64,000 nt of DNA from CAYJRR01 sp964372275 [NCBI: uncultured bacterium] (GTDB lineage: Bacteria; CAYJRR01). Positions 30,456-39,212 of this stretch are shown in pieces. The first letter of the stretch is position 1. Every line of letters begins with the position of its first letter. The notes beneath the pieces are model-generated. The model ran no database searches and was not told the origin of the DNA. It was given only the letters and a program-made list of their open reading frames with translations. The position numbers and the translations under genes are program-made. The stretch is from positions 4,556-68,555 of the forward strand of contig CAYJRR010000001.1 in the NCBI GenBank assembly GCA_964372275.1, in the 5' to 3' direction.

Positions 30456-31136
30456 GTGAAGCACGGCGTCCTCACCCTGATCCTGAACGCGGGACCGGTG
30501 GTCAAGCTGGTGATGGCGTTGCTGCTCGTCTTTTCGCTGATCTCCTGGGCGATCATCCTGGTCAAGCTCCTCGCCCTCTCCAAGGCGCGCAAGGAGTCGG
30601 GGGAGTTCCTCGACCTGTTCTGGAGCTCCAACGAGCTCGACACCCTCTACCAGAAGGCGGAAAAGATGCCGGCTCCGATCCCGGCCGTCTTCCGGGCGGG
30701 CTACGTGGAGCTGGTGCGGGTCACCGACCCGCGCGGCGGGATCGCCGCCGTCGCCGGCAAAGGGGAGCCGGGGGACCTGGAGACGGTGCAGCGCGCGATG
30801 CGGCGCGAGCGGCGGACGCAGCTCACCGGACTCGAGCGAACCGTCCCTTTCCTGGCCACCGTCGCTTCGAGCTCCCCGTTCATCGGCCTGTTCGGCACCG
30901 TGTGGGGCATCATGAACAGCTTCCAGGGGCTGATCGGGGCGACCGGGAACACCACGATCCAGGCGGTCGCGCCGGGGATCGCCGAGGCGCTGATCGCGAC
31001 GGCGATCGGCCTGCTGGCCGCGATCCCGGCGGTGATCTTCTACAATCTGTTCCTGAACCGCATCAAGGTGCTGGCAGGGGAGATGGAGAACTTCTCCTCC
31101 GACTTCTTGAACATCATCGACCGTCACTTCCTCTAG
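30456..31136 (+). CDS. tolQ: TolQ/ExbB-type proton channel subunit
   Basis: A 226-residue inner-membrane protein with three membrane helices (about residues 14-36, 129-150 and 170-192). TolQ signatures: VFSLISWAIILVKL, PFLATVASSSPFIGLFGTVWG, APGIAEALIATAIGLLAAIPA. It works with TolR to use proton flow for outer-membrane constriction during division. The GTG at 30456 is preferred to that at 30447, which lies in the -10. It is the first of the run tolQ-tolR-tolA-tolB. Confidence 0.94.
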   Translation: MKHGVLTLILNAGPVVKLVMALLLVFSLISWAIILVKLLALSKARKESGEFLDLFWSSNELDTLYQKAEKMPAPIPAVFRAGYVELVRVTDPRGGIAAVAGKGEPGDLETVQRAMRRERRTQLTGLERTVPFLATVASSSPFIGLFGTVWGIMNSFQGLIGATGNTTIQAVAPGIAEALIATAIGLLAAIPAVIFYNLFLNRIKVLAGEMENFSSDFLNIIDRHFL

Positions 31137-31144
31137 AGGCGTTG

Positions 31145-31606
31145 ATGGGGTTCTCGACCGCTGGCGGCGCGGGGGACGACGAGGAGGTGGCGGGGGTCGC
31201 CCTCGCCGAGATCAACGTCACGCCGCTGGTCGACGTGATGCTGGTGCTGCTGGTGATCTTCATGGTGACGGCGCCGCTGATCAACCAGACCGGCATCGAC
31301 GTCAACCTGCCGCAGACGCGCACCGGGGCCGCGAAGGATCCGCAACCGGAGGCGGCGATCGTGACGATCGACGCCAAGGGGAACGTCCACCTCGGGGAGC
31401 GGCGTTTCACGCCGCAGGAGATGGCGTCGCAGTTCAAGGCGGTGATCGAGGCGCGCAAGCCGCCGTCGGTGATCCTACGCGCCGACACCGCCGTCCCCTA
31501 CGGTACGGTGATGAGGGTGATGGACGAGCTGCGAGCGGCCGGCGTCACCAAGCTCGGCCTCCCCACCGCACCCATCGCGGACAGCGGAGGCCGCGCCCAG
31601 CGGTGA
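31145..31606 (+). CDS. tolR: TolR/ExbD-type protein
   Basis: A 153-residue protein with a single membrane helix carrying the essential Asp: INVTPLVDVMLVLLVIFMVT (about residues 24-43). The periplasmic domain (VIEARKPPSVILRAD, MDELRAAGVTKLGL) binds peptidoglycan. It starts 8 nt after tolQ and overlaps tolA by GTGA. Confidence 0.94.
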   Translation: MGFSTAGGAGDDEEVAGVALAEINVTPLVDVMLVLLVIFMVTAPLINQTGIDVNLPQTRTGAAKDPQPEAAIVTIDAKGNVHLGERRFTPQEMASQFKAVIEARKPPSVILRADTAVPYGTVMRVMDELRAAGVTKLGLPTAPIADSGGRAQR

Positions 31607-32451
31607 GCGCGAGACCGCCGGCGCTGTGGGAGGACGGCGGCACCGCACGGCGGGTGCACGCGATGCTGCCGGTCTCGCTCGCGTTGCATGGACTGTTGTT
31701 CGGCGCGGTGGCGGTCGCCGGCAGCGGCCGCTCGCCGATCGACCTCGCGGCCCCCGTCTACGAGGTGGCGTTGATCGCGCCGGTGATGAAGGGGAGTCCG
31801 GGGGACGGCGCGAAGGAGACGGTCGTGGCGAGTCTCACGCCCCCCGCGCCCCCTTCCCTCCCGCCGGAGATGCGAACGCCGCCGGACCCCGACGAGATTC
31901 GGCTCCCTTCCGCGAAGTCGAAGACGACGCCGCCCCCGGTCTCGCCGAACGCGCGCGAGGACGCGCTCGCCCGGCTGCAGCGCGAGCAGGCGCTCAAGCG
32001 CGCCGCCGAGGCCGCGAAGGCCGGGAAGGTCACGACGCAGACCCTCGTCGCCGCCAACGCCAAGACGCCGGCGACCACCCCCGGCACGGGCGGGACCGGC
32101 GCCGGGGGGGAGGAGTACGGCGTCTGGAACGGGATCCCGGGCGCCGCGAGCTACGAGCGGCAGATCCAGGCGATCGTCAACGAGCGGTGGCTCCCGCCGA
32201 CCTGGATCTCCGCCGACCAGCCGAAGCAGTGCATCATCCACGTCTGGATCCACTACGACGGGAAGATCGGGACGATGGAGTGGGAGGTCCGCTCGGGGGA
32301 CAGCGCGTTCGACCAGTCGGCGATGGGGGCACTGATGAAGAGCGATCCGCTCCCGCCGCCGCCGCTGGCGACCAAGCAGTACCTGGCCAAGAAGGGGATC
32401 TCGATCCGCTTCGACTCCCGCACCAAGCTCGGCGCGAAGGGACGGCGATGA
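31603..32451 (+). CDS. tolA: TolA/TonB-type energy transducer
   Basis: A 282-residue protein. It has one N-terminal membrane helix (LPVSLALHGLLFGAVAVAG), then a long Pro/Ala-rich and charged periplasmic region (about residues 75-185). A C-terminal TonB/TolA domain follows: YERQIQAIVNERWLPPTW, CIIHVWIHYDGKIGTMEW, SAFDQSAMGAL. It links TolQR to TolB and Pal at the outer membrane. The GTG start overlaps tolR and the stop overlaps tolB (ATGA). TolA rather than TonB is inferred from context. Confidence 0.88.
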   Translation: MSARPPALWEDGGTARRVHAMLPVSLALHGLLFGAVAVAGSGRSPIDLAAPVYEVALIAPVMKGSPGDGAKETVVASLTPPAPPSLPPEMRTPPDPDEIRLPSAKSKTTPPPVSPNAREDALARLQREQALKRAAEAAKAGKVTTQTLVAANAKTPATTPGTGGTGAGGEEYGVWNGIPGAASYERQIQAIVNERWLPPTWISADQPKQCIIHVWIHYDGKIGTMEWEVRSGDSAFDQSAMGALMKSDPLPPPPLATKQYLAKKGISIRFDSRTKLGAKGRR

Positions 32452-33764
32452 GGCTTGGGCTGGCCGCCGTCCTCGCCGCGCTCGCCCTGGTGCCGGGTCG
32501 CCTCTCGGGACAGCCGGCGGCGGGGGAGCCGATCATCGACATCTTCCGTCCGGAGAAGGTCGTCCATCCGATCGCGATCCAGGAGTTCCAGATCGACGGC
32601 AACGCCGACCCCATGTTGGCGCGGGCGCTCCCGGCGGCGATCGCGCGGAACCTGGAGTTCACCGGGCTGTTCCGGGCGCTTCGGCCCGACGCCTACCTCG
32701 AGCCAAGGGGGAAGGTGCCGACCGACGGGCGCGGAACGCGCTGGGAGGACTGGCGGGTCCTGAACGCGAGCGTCCTGGTGCGCGGCGCCGCGCGGCCCGA
32801 CGCCGGCAAGGTGGCGGTCCGGGTGACGATGTGGAACGTCGCCGACGGGACGAAGATCGCGGAGCGGATCCTCTCCGAGCCTCCGGATCGCGCCGACACC
32901 CTCACCGCGCGCGTGGCCGACGCCGTCTACAAGGCGCTCACCGGCGAGGACTCCTTCTTCAGCAGCCGGCTCGCCTTCGTCAACAACCGCGCCGGCTCCA
33001 AAGAGATCTTCCTCTCCCAGTTCGACGGTCGCGGCGAGCAGGCGCTCACCGGGAACCGATCGATCAACCTCTCGCCCGCTTGGAACGGCGACGGCACCAA
33101 GCTCGCCTTCACCAGCTACGTGCGCAACAAGCCGGACCTCTATCTCTACGACCGGCTGATCGACAAGTTCTTCCGCATCAGCGATCGGCCGGGGATCAAC
33201 ATCGGCGCGGCGTGGGCGCCGCTCGGGCGGGTCATGGCGGCGACCCTGTCGTCCGACGGCGGGAACCCGGACATCTACTCGCTCGGCGAGGACGGGAGAG
33301 GCCCGCGGCGATTGACCGACAGTCACGCCAACGACGTCTCGCCGAGCTGGTCCCCGGACGGGACGAAGATCGTCTTCGTCTCCGACCGCGGCGGCAGCCC
33401 GAACCTCTACCTGATGTCGTCGGGGGGGGGCCCGGCGACGCGCCTGACCTTCGGCGACGGCGGGATCGGCAAGGACAACCAGGCGCCGGCCTGGTCGCCG
33501 CGCGGCGACCGCATCGCCTTCCAGAGCCGCGTCGACGGGCGCTGGCGGATCTTCACCATGAAGCCGGACGGCGGCGAGGCGGTGGCGATCACCGCCGAGG
33601 GGAATTGCGAAGATCCGAGCTGGTCCCCGGACGGACGGATGCTGGCCTACGTCCGCGACGGGAAGATCTGGGTGATGGAGGCCGACGGCTCGAACGCGCG
33701 GCCGGTCGCCTCCGGCGCCGGGACCTACTCCAACGTCGCCTGGAGCCCGCGCATCCCGTGGTGA
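32448..33764 (+). CDS. tolB: Tol-Pal system beta-propeller protein TolB
   Basis: A 438-residue periplasmic protein. After the signal peptide (about 22 residues) comes the TolB N-domain (about 26-165, with VHPIAIQEFQIDG and ARNLEFTGLFRALRP). A six-bladed propeller built from repeated WSPDG-type motifs follows (PSWSPDGTKIVFVSDRGG, PAWSPRGDRIAFQSRV, PSWSPDGRMLAYVRDG). The usual downstream pal gene is missing; ppx/gppA follows instead, overlapping by GTGA. Confidence 0.94.
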   Translation: MRLGLAAVLAALALVPGRLSGQPAAGEPIIDIFRPEKVVHPIAIQEFQIDGNADPMLARALPAAIARNLEFTGLFRALRPDAYLEPRGKVPTDGRGTRWEDWRVLNASVLVRGAARPDAGKVAVRVTMWNVADGTKIAERILSEPPDRADTLTARVADAVYKALTGEDSFFSSRLAFVNNRAGSKEIFLSQFDGRGEQALTGNRSINLSPAWNGDGTKLAFTSYVRNKPDLYLYDRLIDKFFRISDRPGINIGAAWAPLGRVMAATLSSDGGNPDIYSLGEDGRGPRRLTDSHANDVSPSWSPDGTKIVFVSDRGGSPNLYLMSSGGGPATRLTFGDGGIGKDNQAPAWSPRGDRIAFQSRVDGRWRIFTMKPDGGEAVAITAEGNCEDPSWSPDGRMLAYVRDGKIWVMEADGSNARPVASGAGTYSNVAWSPRIPW

Positions 33765-34708
33765 CCGCCCGCGATCGGCTCGCGCCCGCGCGGGCGGCGG
33801 TGATCGACGCCGGGACCAACACCATCCTGCTGCTGGTCGGAGAGCGCGACCCGGCCCGTGCCGGCGGCGTGCGCCTACTCGCCGACGAGATCGAGTTCGC
33901 GCGGCTCGGGGAGGGGGTCGACCGGAGCCGGCGCCTGTCGGCGGCGGCGATCGAGCGGGGGCTCGCCGCCTTCCGGCGCTTTTCCGGGATCGCCCGCGCG
34001 CACGGCGTCGAGCGCGTGCGCGCCACCGGGACGAGCGCGTTGCGCGATGCCGGGAACGCGCGGGCGTTCGTCGACGCGGTGCGCGAGGAGACGGGGATCG
34101 ACCTGGAGGTGATCGACGGCGGGCGGGAGGCGCGGCTCGGATTCGCGGCCGCGACCGACGACCTCCCGGAAGGGGAGCCGGCGCTGGTGCTCGACATCGG
34201 CGGCGGCAGCGTGCAGCTGATGCGGGGGGCGGCGCGCCGCGGTCCGGACGAGGCGCGGAGCTTCGACGTCGGCGTGGTGCGGATGACCGAACGGTGGCTC
34301 CGCACCGATCCGCCGACGGCCGAGGAACGCGCCCGCCTCGAGGCCGAGGTCGACGCGGCGCTCGCGCAAGCCCCCGACGCCGACCGGTCGGCGGAGCTGG
34401 TCGGCGTCGCCGGGACGTGCACCACCCTCGCCGCGGTGCGGCTCGGACTCGCCGACTACGACGGCGAGAAGGTGCACGGGACGCGTCTCACCCTCGCCGA
34501 GATCGAAGCGCTCGACGCGCGCTTCCTCGCGCTCGACCGCGCCGGCCGGGCGCGGGTTCCGGGGCTCCATCCCAAACGGGCCGACGTGATCCTCGCCGGG
34601 ACCGCCATCCTGCGGCGGGTGCTGGCGCGGTACCGGATCGAATCGCTGCGCGTCGCCGACCGCGGGATCCGCCACGCCCTCCTGCGCGAGACGCTCTTCG
34701 CGACGTGA
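33761..34708 (+). CDS. Ppx/GppA phosphatase family protein
   Basis: A 315-residue protein of the ASKHA fold. Visible: AAVIDAGTNTILLLVGE (phosphate-1 loop), LAADEIEFARLGEGVD-like segment, VRATGTSALRDAGN, VIDGGREARLGFAAA, LVLDIGGGSVQLMRG (phosphate-2 loop) and LVGVAGTCTTLAAV. The length is that of the short form, without the C-terminal HD domain. Such enzymes hydrolyse exopolyphosphate or pppGpp. The GTG start overlaps the tolB stop. Confidence 0.88.
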   Translation: MTARDRLAPARAAVIDAGTNTILLLVGERDPARAGGVRLLADEIEFARLGEGVDRSRRLSAAAIERGLAAFRRFSGIARAHGVERVRATGTSALRDAGNARAFVDAVREETGIDLEVIDGGREARLGFAAATDDLPEGEPALVLDIGGGSVQLMRGAARRGPDEARSFDVGVVRMTERWLRTDPPTAEERARLEAEVDAALAQAPDADRSAELVGVAGTCTTLAAVRLGLADYDGEKVHGTRLTLAEIEALDARFLALDRAGRARVPGLHPKRADVILAGTAILRRVLARYRIESLRVADRGIRHALLRETLFAT

Positions 34709-34725
34709 CCGTTTCGCGCTACAAA
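34697..34725 (+). promoter_or_regulatory. Promoter of cysteine dioxygenase gene
   Basis: TTCGCG (34697-34702), 17 nt, TACAAA (34720-34725), 8 nt to the ATG at 34734. Leaderless arrangement. Confidence 0.4.
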
Positions 34726-34733
34726 AAGACGAG

Positions 34734-35312
34734 ATGGAGACGGCGACCGGGCCCGAGCTTCACGTCGACGACGTGCGCAGGATCCTGCAGGGGATGTCGG
34801 CCGCGGAGCTCTCGCCGGACGGGGTTCGGCAGCGGCTGGAGGGGATCGCCGTCTCGGCCGATTCGCTCCGTCCGTACGTCCACTTCCGGAAAGGCCGCTA
34901 CACCCGCAACCTGGTGCACCGCGACGAACGGTTCGAGCTGCTCGCGCTGTGCTGGGACGAGGGGACCTGCTCGCCGATCCACAACCACTCCGGCCAGGAC
35001 TGCTGGTTCCTGGTCCACGAGGGTCGCTTCTGCTTCGAGGGGTACCGGATCGTCGAGGGGGGGACCGAGCCGGGGCACGCCCGGCTCGAGCAGGACGAGT
35101 CGACGCACCGCGTGGGGCGCGGGGCGCTCGATCACCGCGGGCCGGACCACGACGTCCACCGCGTCATCGTGAGCAAGGGTTCGGTGCCGGCGGTCTCGCT
35201 GCACGTCTACGCCAAGCCGTTCGACGAGTGCCTGGTCTACGACCTCAAGTCCCACCGCTGCCAGCGGCTGCGTCTCCAGTACCACTCGGTGGGCGGGCGG
35301 CTCTGCGACTGA
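34734..35312 (+). CDS. Cysteine dioxygenase type I family protein
   Basis: A 192-residue cupin enzyme oxidising cysteine (or a related thiol) with non-haem Fe(II). Metal ligands lie in SPIHNHSGQDCWFLV (two His, about residues 84-86) and in DHDVHRVIV (third His, about 140). SLHVYAKPFDECLVYD is the conserved C-terminal strand pair. The length is typical. Its last 68 nt overlap antisense the C-terminal coding region of the downstream minus-strand gene. Confidence 0.88.
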   Translation: METATGPELHVDDVRRILQGMSAAELSPDGVRQRLEGIAVSADSLRPYVHFRKGRYTRNLVHRDERFELLALCWDEGTCSPIHNHSGQDCWFLVHEGRFCFEGYRIVEGGTEPGHARLEQDESTHRVGRGALDHRGPDHDVHRVIVSKGSVPAVSLHVYAKPFDECLVYDLKSHRCQRLRLQYHSVGGRLCD

Positions 35313-37761
35313 CCTGCTCCATCCAGCGGAACGCTTCGCCGAAATAGAGGCGCACGGCGGCGTTCTTGGCGGGCGTGCGGACGCTCGGGTGGTAGTAGCG
35401 TTCGGGCCCGTCCGGGAAGAGCCAGCGCATCGACCGCTCCGCCGCCTCGCGGTATCGCGGATCGCCGGTGAGGCGCCATCCCCAGACGAACGGGTCGGCC
35501 AACGCCTGCGACATCGACGCTTCGCGCGCGTCGGCGGTGCCGTCCGGCCGGACCACGAACGCCACCGTCTCCGGATAGCGGCGGCCGTGGATCGTCGTCG
35601 GCTCCCGGATCCACGCCGGCCCGGCGAGGTGGTCGAGCATCGCCACCAGCGCCGCCTCCCCGTCGGGCCAGCGCTCGCCGCGGCGGCGGAGGACGACGAG
35701 CAGGCGGCCGAGGCCGTCGGCGACGTAGGCTTGCTGCCAGGGGGCGAAGCCGTCGCGGCGGCGAAGCCAGCGGCTGCCCGCGAGCGAGCCGCGTGGATCG
35801 ACGGCGGGCAGCACGTGGGTGGAGACGATCCGCCGCGCGAGGGCGAGCGTCTCCGGGTCGCCGGTCACCTCGTAGAGATCGACGAGCGCCACGAGCGGCC
35901 ATCCGACCTCGCGCACCTCGTCGGCGTGGAGGAGGCGGCCGCTGCCGGGCGGAGATTCGCGCGCGGCGATCCAGCGGCCGATCTCGCCCACCGCCACCTC
36001 ACGCGCGCGGTCGTCGCCGGTGACCAGGTGGAGGGCGAGCAGGCCGCGCACCCACACGTGCGAGAGCTCCGGCTGGCGCGAATGGCCGACCACGTCGCCG
36101 GCGTCGTGCTTTCGGACGCCGCGGTTCGACGCCGGCTGGTCGTCGTCGGTGTGGAGGACGTCGACGTCGCTCAGGTGCCGGAGCGCCGCCTCGGCGGCGT
36201 CGAGCCAGGCCCGGTCGTGGTCGGGCTCGCGCAGGTACTGGCGGAGGAGGACCCAGCCGAGGTCGAATTCGAGGTTTCCGAAGCGGCGGTGCGCGCGATC
36301 GCCGTCGCGCCAGGTATCGCCGAAGTCGAGCCAGCCGTAGGCCCCCTCGGCGGCGCGCTCGTCGTCGAGCGTCCCGGGGAGCCCGCGCGCGGAGTCGACG
36401 CCGACGACCGCGTCGGCGGTCCGCTCGAACGACGGCCATGCCCGCTCGTCCTCGACCGACAGCGCGCCGAGCGCCCCGGCGTCGCGCAGCCACGCCGGAT
36501 CGACCGTCGCGCGCAGCGGGGCGTTCGCGGCCCGCGCCGCCTCGGCGCCGCGATCGGCGGCAGAACCCTCGCCGGCGACGTGGATCCAGACGTCGTGGGT
36601 CTTCGCCCGCCCCCCTCCGACGATCGTGCCGCCCGGAAGGGCCGGGAAGAGCTCCAGCGCCAGCGCATCGCGCGAGGAGGCGAGCCCCTTCGGATGGTTC
36701 TCCCAGAAGCGGCGCATCCCGAGCACGACGAACCGCCGCCCGTCGCCGCGCGCGATCCACCCCTCCGCGCGCCGCCCGCGCGCGGCGATCGACGGCCGCG
36801 GCCCCTCCGCGCGCACCGTGAACCCGCCGGCGGCGAGACCGTCGCCCGTCTGCACCAGGCGCCACGTGGCGGCGTCCGCGTCGCGCGAACCCGGGACGCC
36901 GCCGAACGTCACCGTCCCGCCGCCGTTCCACGCCGATCCGTCCGGAACGAGCTCGAGGGCGAGCCTCCCGAGCCGCTTGGCGGCGCGCGCCCGGTCGGGG
37001 TTCTCGACCGTCACCTGGAGCCGGATCTCGGGGGAGTTCCGGTGGAACGTCCAGCGCGACGTCACGAGCAACGGGTGGCGGCCCCCCATCTCGTCGAAGC
37101 CGCCGGCGATCTCGGCGCGCACGCGCACCCGGGCGCGGATCGGGCCGTTCTCGTCGAGGACGATCTCGCGCACCGCCGTCGACCCGGACGCGCCGCCGGG
37201 ACCGGTGGCGACGATCCGCATCGGCCCCGGCGCCTCGACCGAGAATCGCGCCTCGACGCGGCCCGCCGACACGACGATCGTCCCCCCCTCCGATCGCGCA
37301 AGGGGCAGGAAGGGCGCCTCGGCGACGGCCACGTCCGCGCCTCCGGCCACGGCGATCCCGAACGCCCCGGCGCGACCGCGGGGTGCGGCCTCGTCCCGTG
37401 GGAAGAGGCGCAGGCGTCGCGTTCCGCCCCCCGCCACGCTGGCGAGGAACGCCGCCTCGATCCACTTGAGCGGCGCGGAGGGGTCGCCGGCCGGCGCGTC
37501 CCACCGGCTCGACACCCGGTACTGCGCCGCCACCTCCTCGCCGCGCTCGTCCACCAGCCGGAGCCGCGCCGGATCGAGTACCGCCGCCTCCGCGGGGAAC
37601 GGGATGCCGGCCGCGACCGGCTCCGAGAGGCGCCCGACGCCGGCGTCCTCGTGCACGGTGATCGCAATCCCCTCCACCGGAAACGCGGCCGCCGTGCCGC
37701 GCAACGGGGCGGTGGTTACAGCGCCGAGGACGAGCGCGAATGCTACGCAAGGTCGCCGCAT
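35245..37761 (-). CDS. Secreted YetA/PcRGLX-like (exo-rhamnogalacturonan lyase family) protein
   Basis: An 838-residue exported protein. After a signal peptide (about residues 1-25) comes an N-terminal RIFT-barrel-like domain (VGRLSEPVAAGIPFPAEAAV, RLRLVDERGEEVAAQYRVS). A central beta domain follows (TSRWTFHRNSPEIRLQVTV) and then an alpha-barrel with YGWLDFGDTWRDGDRAHRRF, SHVWVRGLLALHLVTGD and EVGWPLVALVDLYEVTGD. This layout fits PcRGLX/YetA-like proteins, which act on pectin-type polymers. The catalytic residues were not assigned. Its start overlaps the divergent flippase start by 22 nt. Confidence 0.75.
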   Translation of the reverse strand: MRRPCVAFALVLGAVTTAPLRGTAAAFPVEGIAITVHEDAGVGRLSEPVAAGIPFPAEAAVLDPARLRLVDERGEEVAAQYRVSSRWDAPAGDPSAPLKWIEAAFLASVAGGGTRRLRLFPRDEAAPRGRAGAFGIAVAGGADVAVAEAPFLPLARSEGGTIVVSAGRVEARFSVEAPGPMRIVATGPGGASGSTAVREIVLDENGPIRARVRVRAEIAGGFDEMGGRHPLLVTSRWTFHRNSPEIRLQVTVENPDRARAAKRLGRLALELVPDGSAWNGGGTVTFGGVPGSRDADAATWRLVQTGDGLAAGGFTVRAEGPRPSIAARGRRAEGWIARGDGRRFVVLGMRRFWENHPKGLASSRDALALELFPALPGGTIVGGGRAKTHDVWIHVAGEGSAADRGAEAARAANAPLRATVDPAWLRDAGALGALSVEDERAWPSFERTADAVVGVDSARGLPGTLDDERAAEGAYGWLDFGDTWRDGDRAHRRFGNLEFDLGWVLLRQYLREPDHDRAWLDAAEAALRHLSDVDVLHTDDDQPASNRGVRKHDAGDVVGHSRQPELSHVWVRGLLALHLVTGDDRAREVAVGEIGRWIAARESPPGSGRLLHADEVREVGWPLVALVDLYEVTGDPETLALARRIVSTHVLPAVDPRGSLAGSRWLRRRDGFAPWQQAYVADGLGRLLVVLRRRGERWPDGEAALVAMLDHLAGPAWIREPTTIHGRRYPETVAFVVRPDGTADAREASMSQALADPFVWGWRLTGDPRYREAAERSMRWLFPDGPERYYHPSVRTPAKNAAVRLYFGEAFRWMEQVSRRAARPPSGTGDAAAGSGGT

Positions 37762-39212
37762 ACTCCGCCTCCGTCTACGCCGCGACCGTCGTCTCCTCGG
37801 GCGTCGCGTTCGTCGCCACGCTTTTCGTCGCGCGGCGGATCCCGAAGGATGCGCTTGGGCTCTACGGGCTGTACGTCACCGTCTACTCCTTCCTCTCCGT
37901 GCTCACGATCGCCGGGGTGAACCAGGCGGTGGTGAAGTTTCTCGGCGACGCCAAGACCGACCGCCGGGAGATGGCAGCCATCGTGCTCGCGCTGGTGGCG
38001 GCGATCGCCGCCGTCGCCTGGACGCTCGCCGCCGCCGCCGCCCTCGCCGGCGCGCGGATCCTGCCGTGGTCGTTCGCCGCCTTCCCGTTCGCCGCGCAGC
38101 AGGTGCTGGTCGGGAGCCTCTTCCGCGCCGATTTCGCGCGCGGCCGGGAGATGGCCCTGACCCTCTCGATCTCGCTGCTCAACTCCGCGCTCACCGTCCT
38201 GTTCGTCGTCGCGGGGGTCGACGGTCTGCCGCCGCCGATCGCCGGCGATCTGCTTTCGCTCGTCCTTCCCGGCGGCGTGGTCGCGATCTTCCTGGCGCGG
38301 CGCGGAGGGGTCGCCGCTCCGCGCGAGCTGGTCGCGGCGCTGCGCGGCGGCGTCTGCCGGCGGCTGCTCGCCTTCGCCGTTCCGCTGTCGATCGCCGGCG
38401 TGGCGTTCACCACCTACCACCACGCCTCGGCGATCCTGCTCCGCCTCTTCGCCGGCCTGGCCGCCCTGGGGGAGCTGACCTTCGCGCTCGGCCTGATGCA
38501 GATCCTGGAAAAGCCGCTGCAGATCGTGGCCCGCGTCTTCCTCGCCTCCCTGGCCCAGGAGCCGTTCCTCACGGCGCGCGAGCACCGGAAGCTGGTGTCG
38601 TTCAACGTCACCCTCTTCCCCCTGCTGGCGGCGTCGGTGGCCGCCTTCGCGCCGCACCTCCTGGCGCTCGCCGACCGGATCCTCGGATTCGCCGGCGGGG
38701 ACGCCCTCTCCCGGAAGTACGAAAGCGCCGCCCTGTTCCTCGCGCTGTTCGCCGCCGCCGTGCCGCTGCGGAGCGTGGAGCTGCTCGTCTCGGGGTTGGC
38801 GATCGCTCGCGGCCGCGGCGACGTGCACCGCGACACGCACGTGACCGCCGCCTGCCTCTCCTTGCCGCTCCTCGCCGTCTCGATCGCCCTGTTCGGCGCG
38901 GTCGGCGCGGCGGCGATGCCGCTCGTCTACCAGGCGATCTTCTTCGCCACCCTCCGGCGTCGGTTCCGGGCGAGCGCCCCCGAGATCGTTTCGAACGCCA
39001 CCCGGGCCGCGGTCGGCGCGACGTTCCTGATCGCGGGGTTGTTGGCGAGCGGTCGTCTCCCGGGCGGCGCGTGGATCTTCCCGGTCGGCGCCGCGGCCTA
39101 CGTCGCCGCCGGTCCTCTGCTCGGACTTTGGAACCTCGGAGGCTGGTGGACGCGCAACCCGCCGGCGGATCGACCGGTCCGCTCGACCTCCGCGGCTCCG
39201 CCGGCGCCGTGA
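37740..39212 (+). CDS. Polysaccharide flippase (Wzx/MATE-like, oligosaccharide translocase family)
   Basis: A 490-residue protein with about 12-14 membrane helices. It starts LRKVAAYSASVYAATVVSSG. RRIPKDALGLYGLYVTVYSF and LTIAGVNQAVVKFLGDAKTD are typical of lipid-linked oligosaccharide flippases. A second half of paired helices follows, then a soluble tail. It should move undecaprenyl-linked sugars across the inner membrane, fitting the glycosyltransferases nearby. It ends one base before the convergent kinase gene ends. Confidence 0.86.
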   Translation: MLRKVAAYSASVYAATVVSSGVAFVATLFVARRIPKDALGLYGLYVTVYSFLSVLTIAGVNQAVVKFLGDAKTDRREMAAIVLALVAAIAAVAWTLAAAAALAGARILPWSFAAFPFAAQQVLVGSLFRADFARGREMALTLSISLLNSALTVLFVVAGVDGLPPPIAGDLLSLVLPGGVVAIFLARRGGVAAPRELVAALRGGVCRRLLAFAVPLSIAGVAFTTYHHASAILLRLFAGLAALGELTFALGLMQILEKPLQIVARVFLASLAQEPFLTAREHRKLVSFNVTLFPLLAASVAAFAPHLLALADRILGFAGGDALSRKYESAALFLALFAAAVPLRSVELLVSGLAIARGRGDVHRDTHVTAACLSLPLLAVSIALFGAVGAAAMPLVYQAIFFATLRRRFRASAPEIVSNATRAAVGATFLIAGLLASGRLPGGAWIFPVGAAAYVAAGPLLGLWNLGGWWTRNPPADRPVRSTSAAPPAP

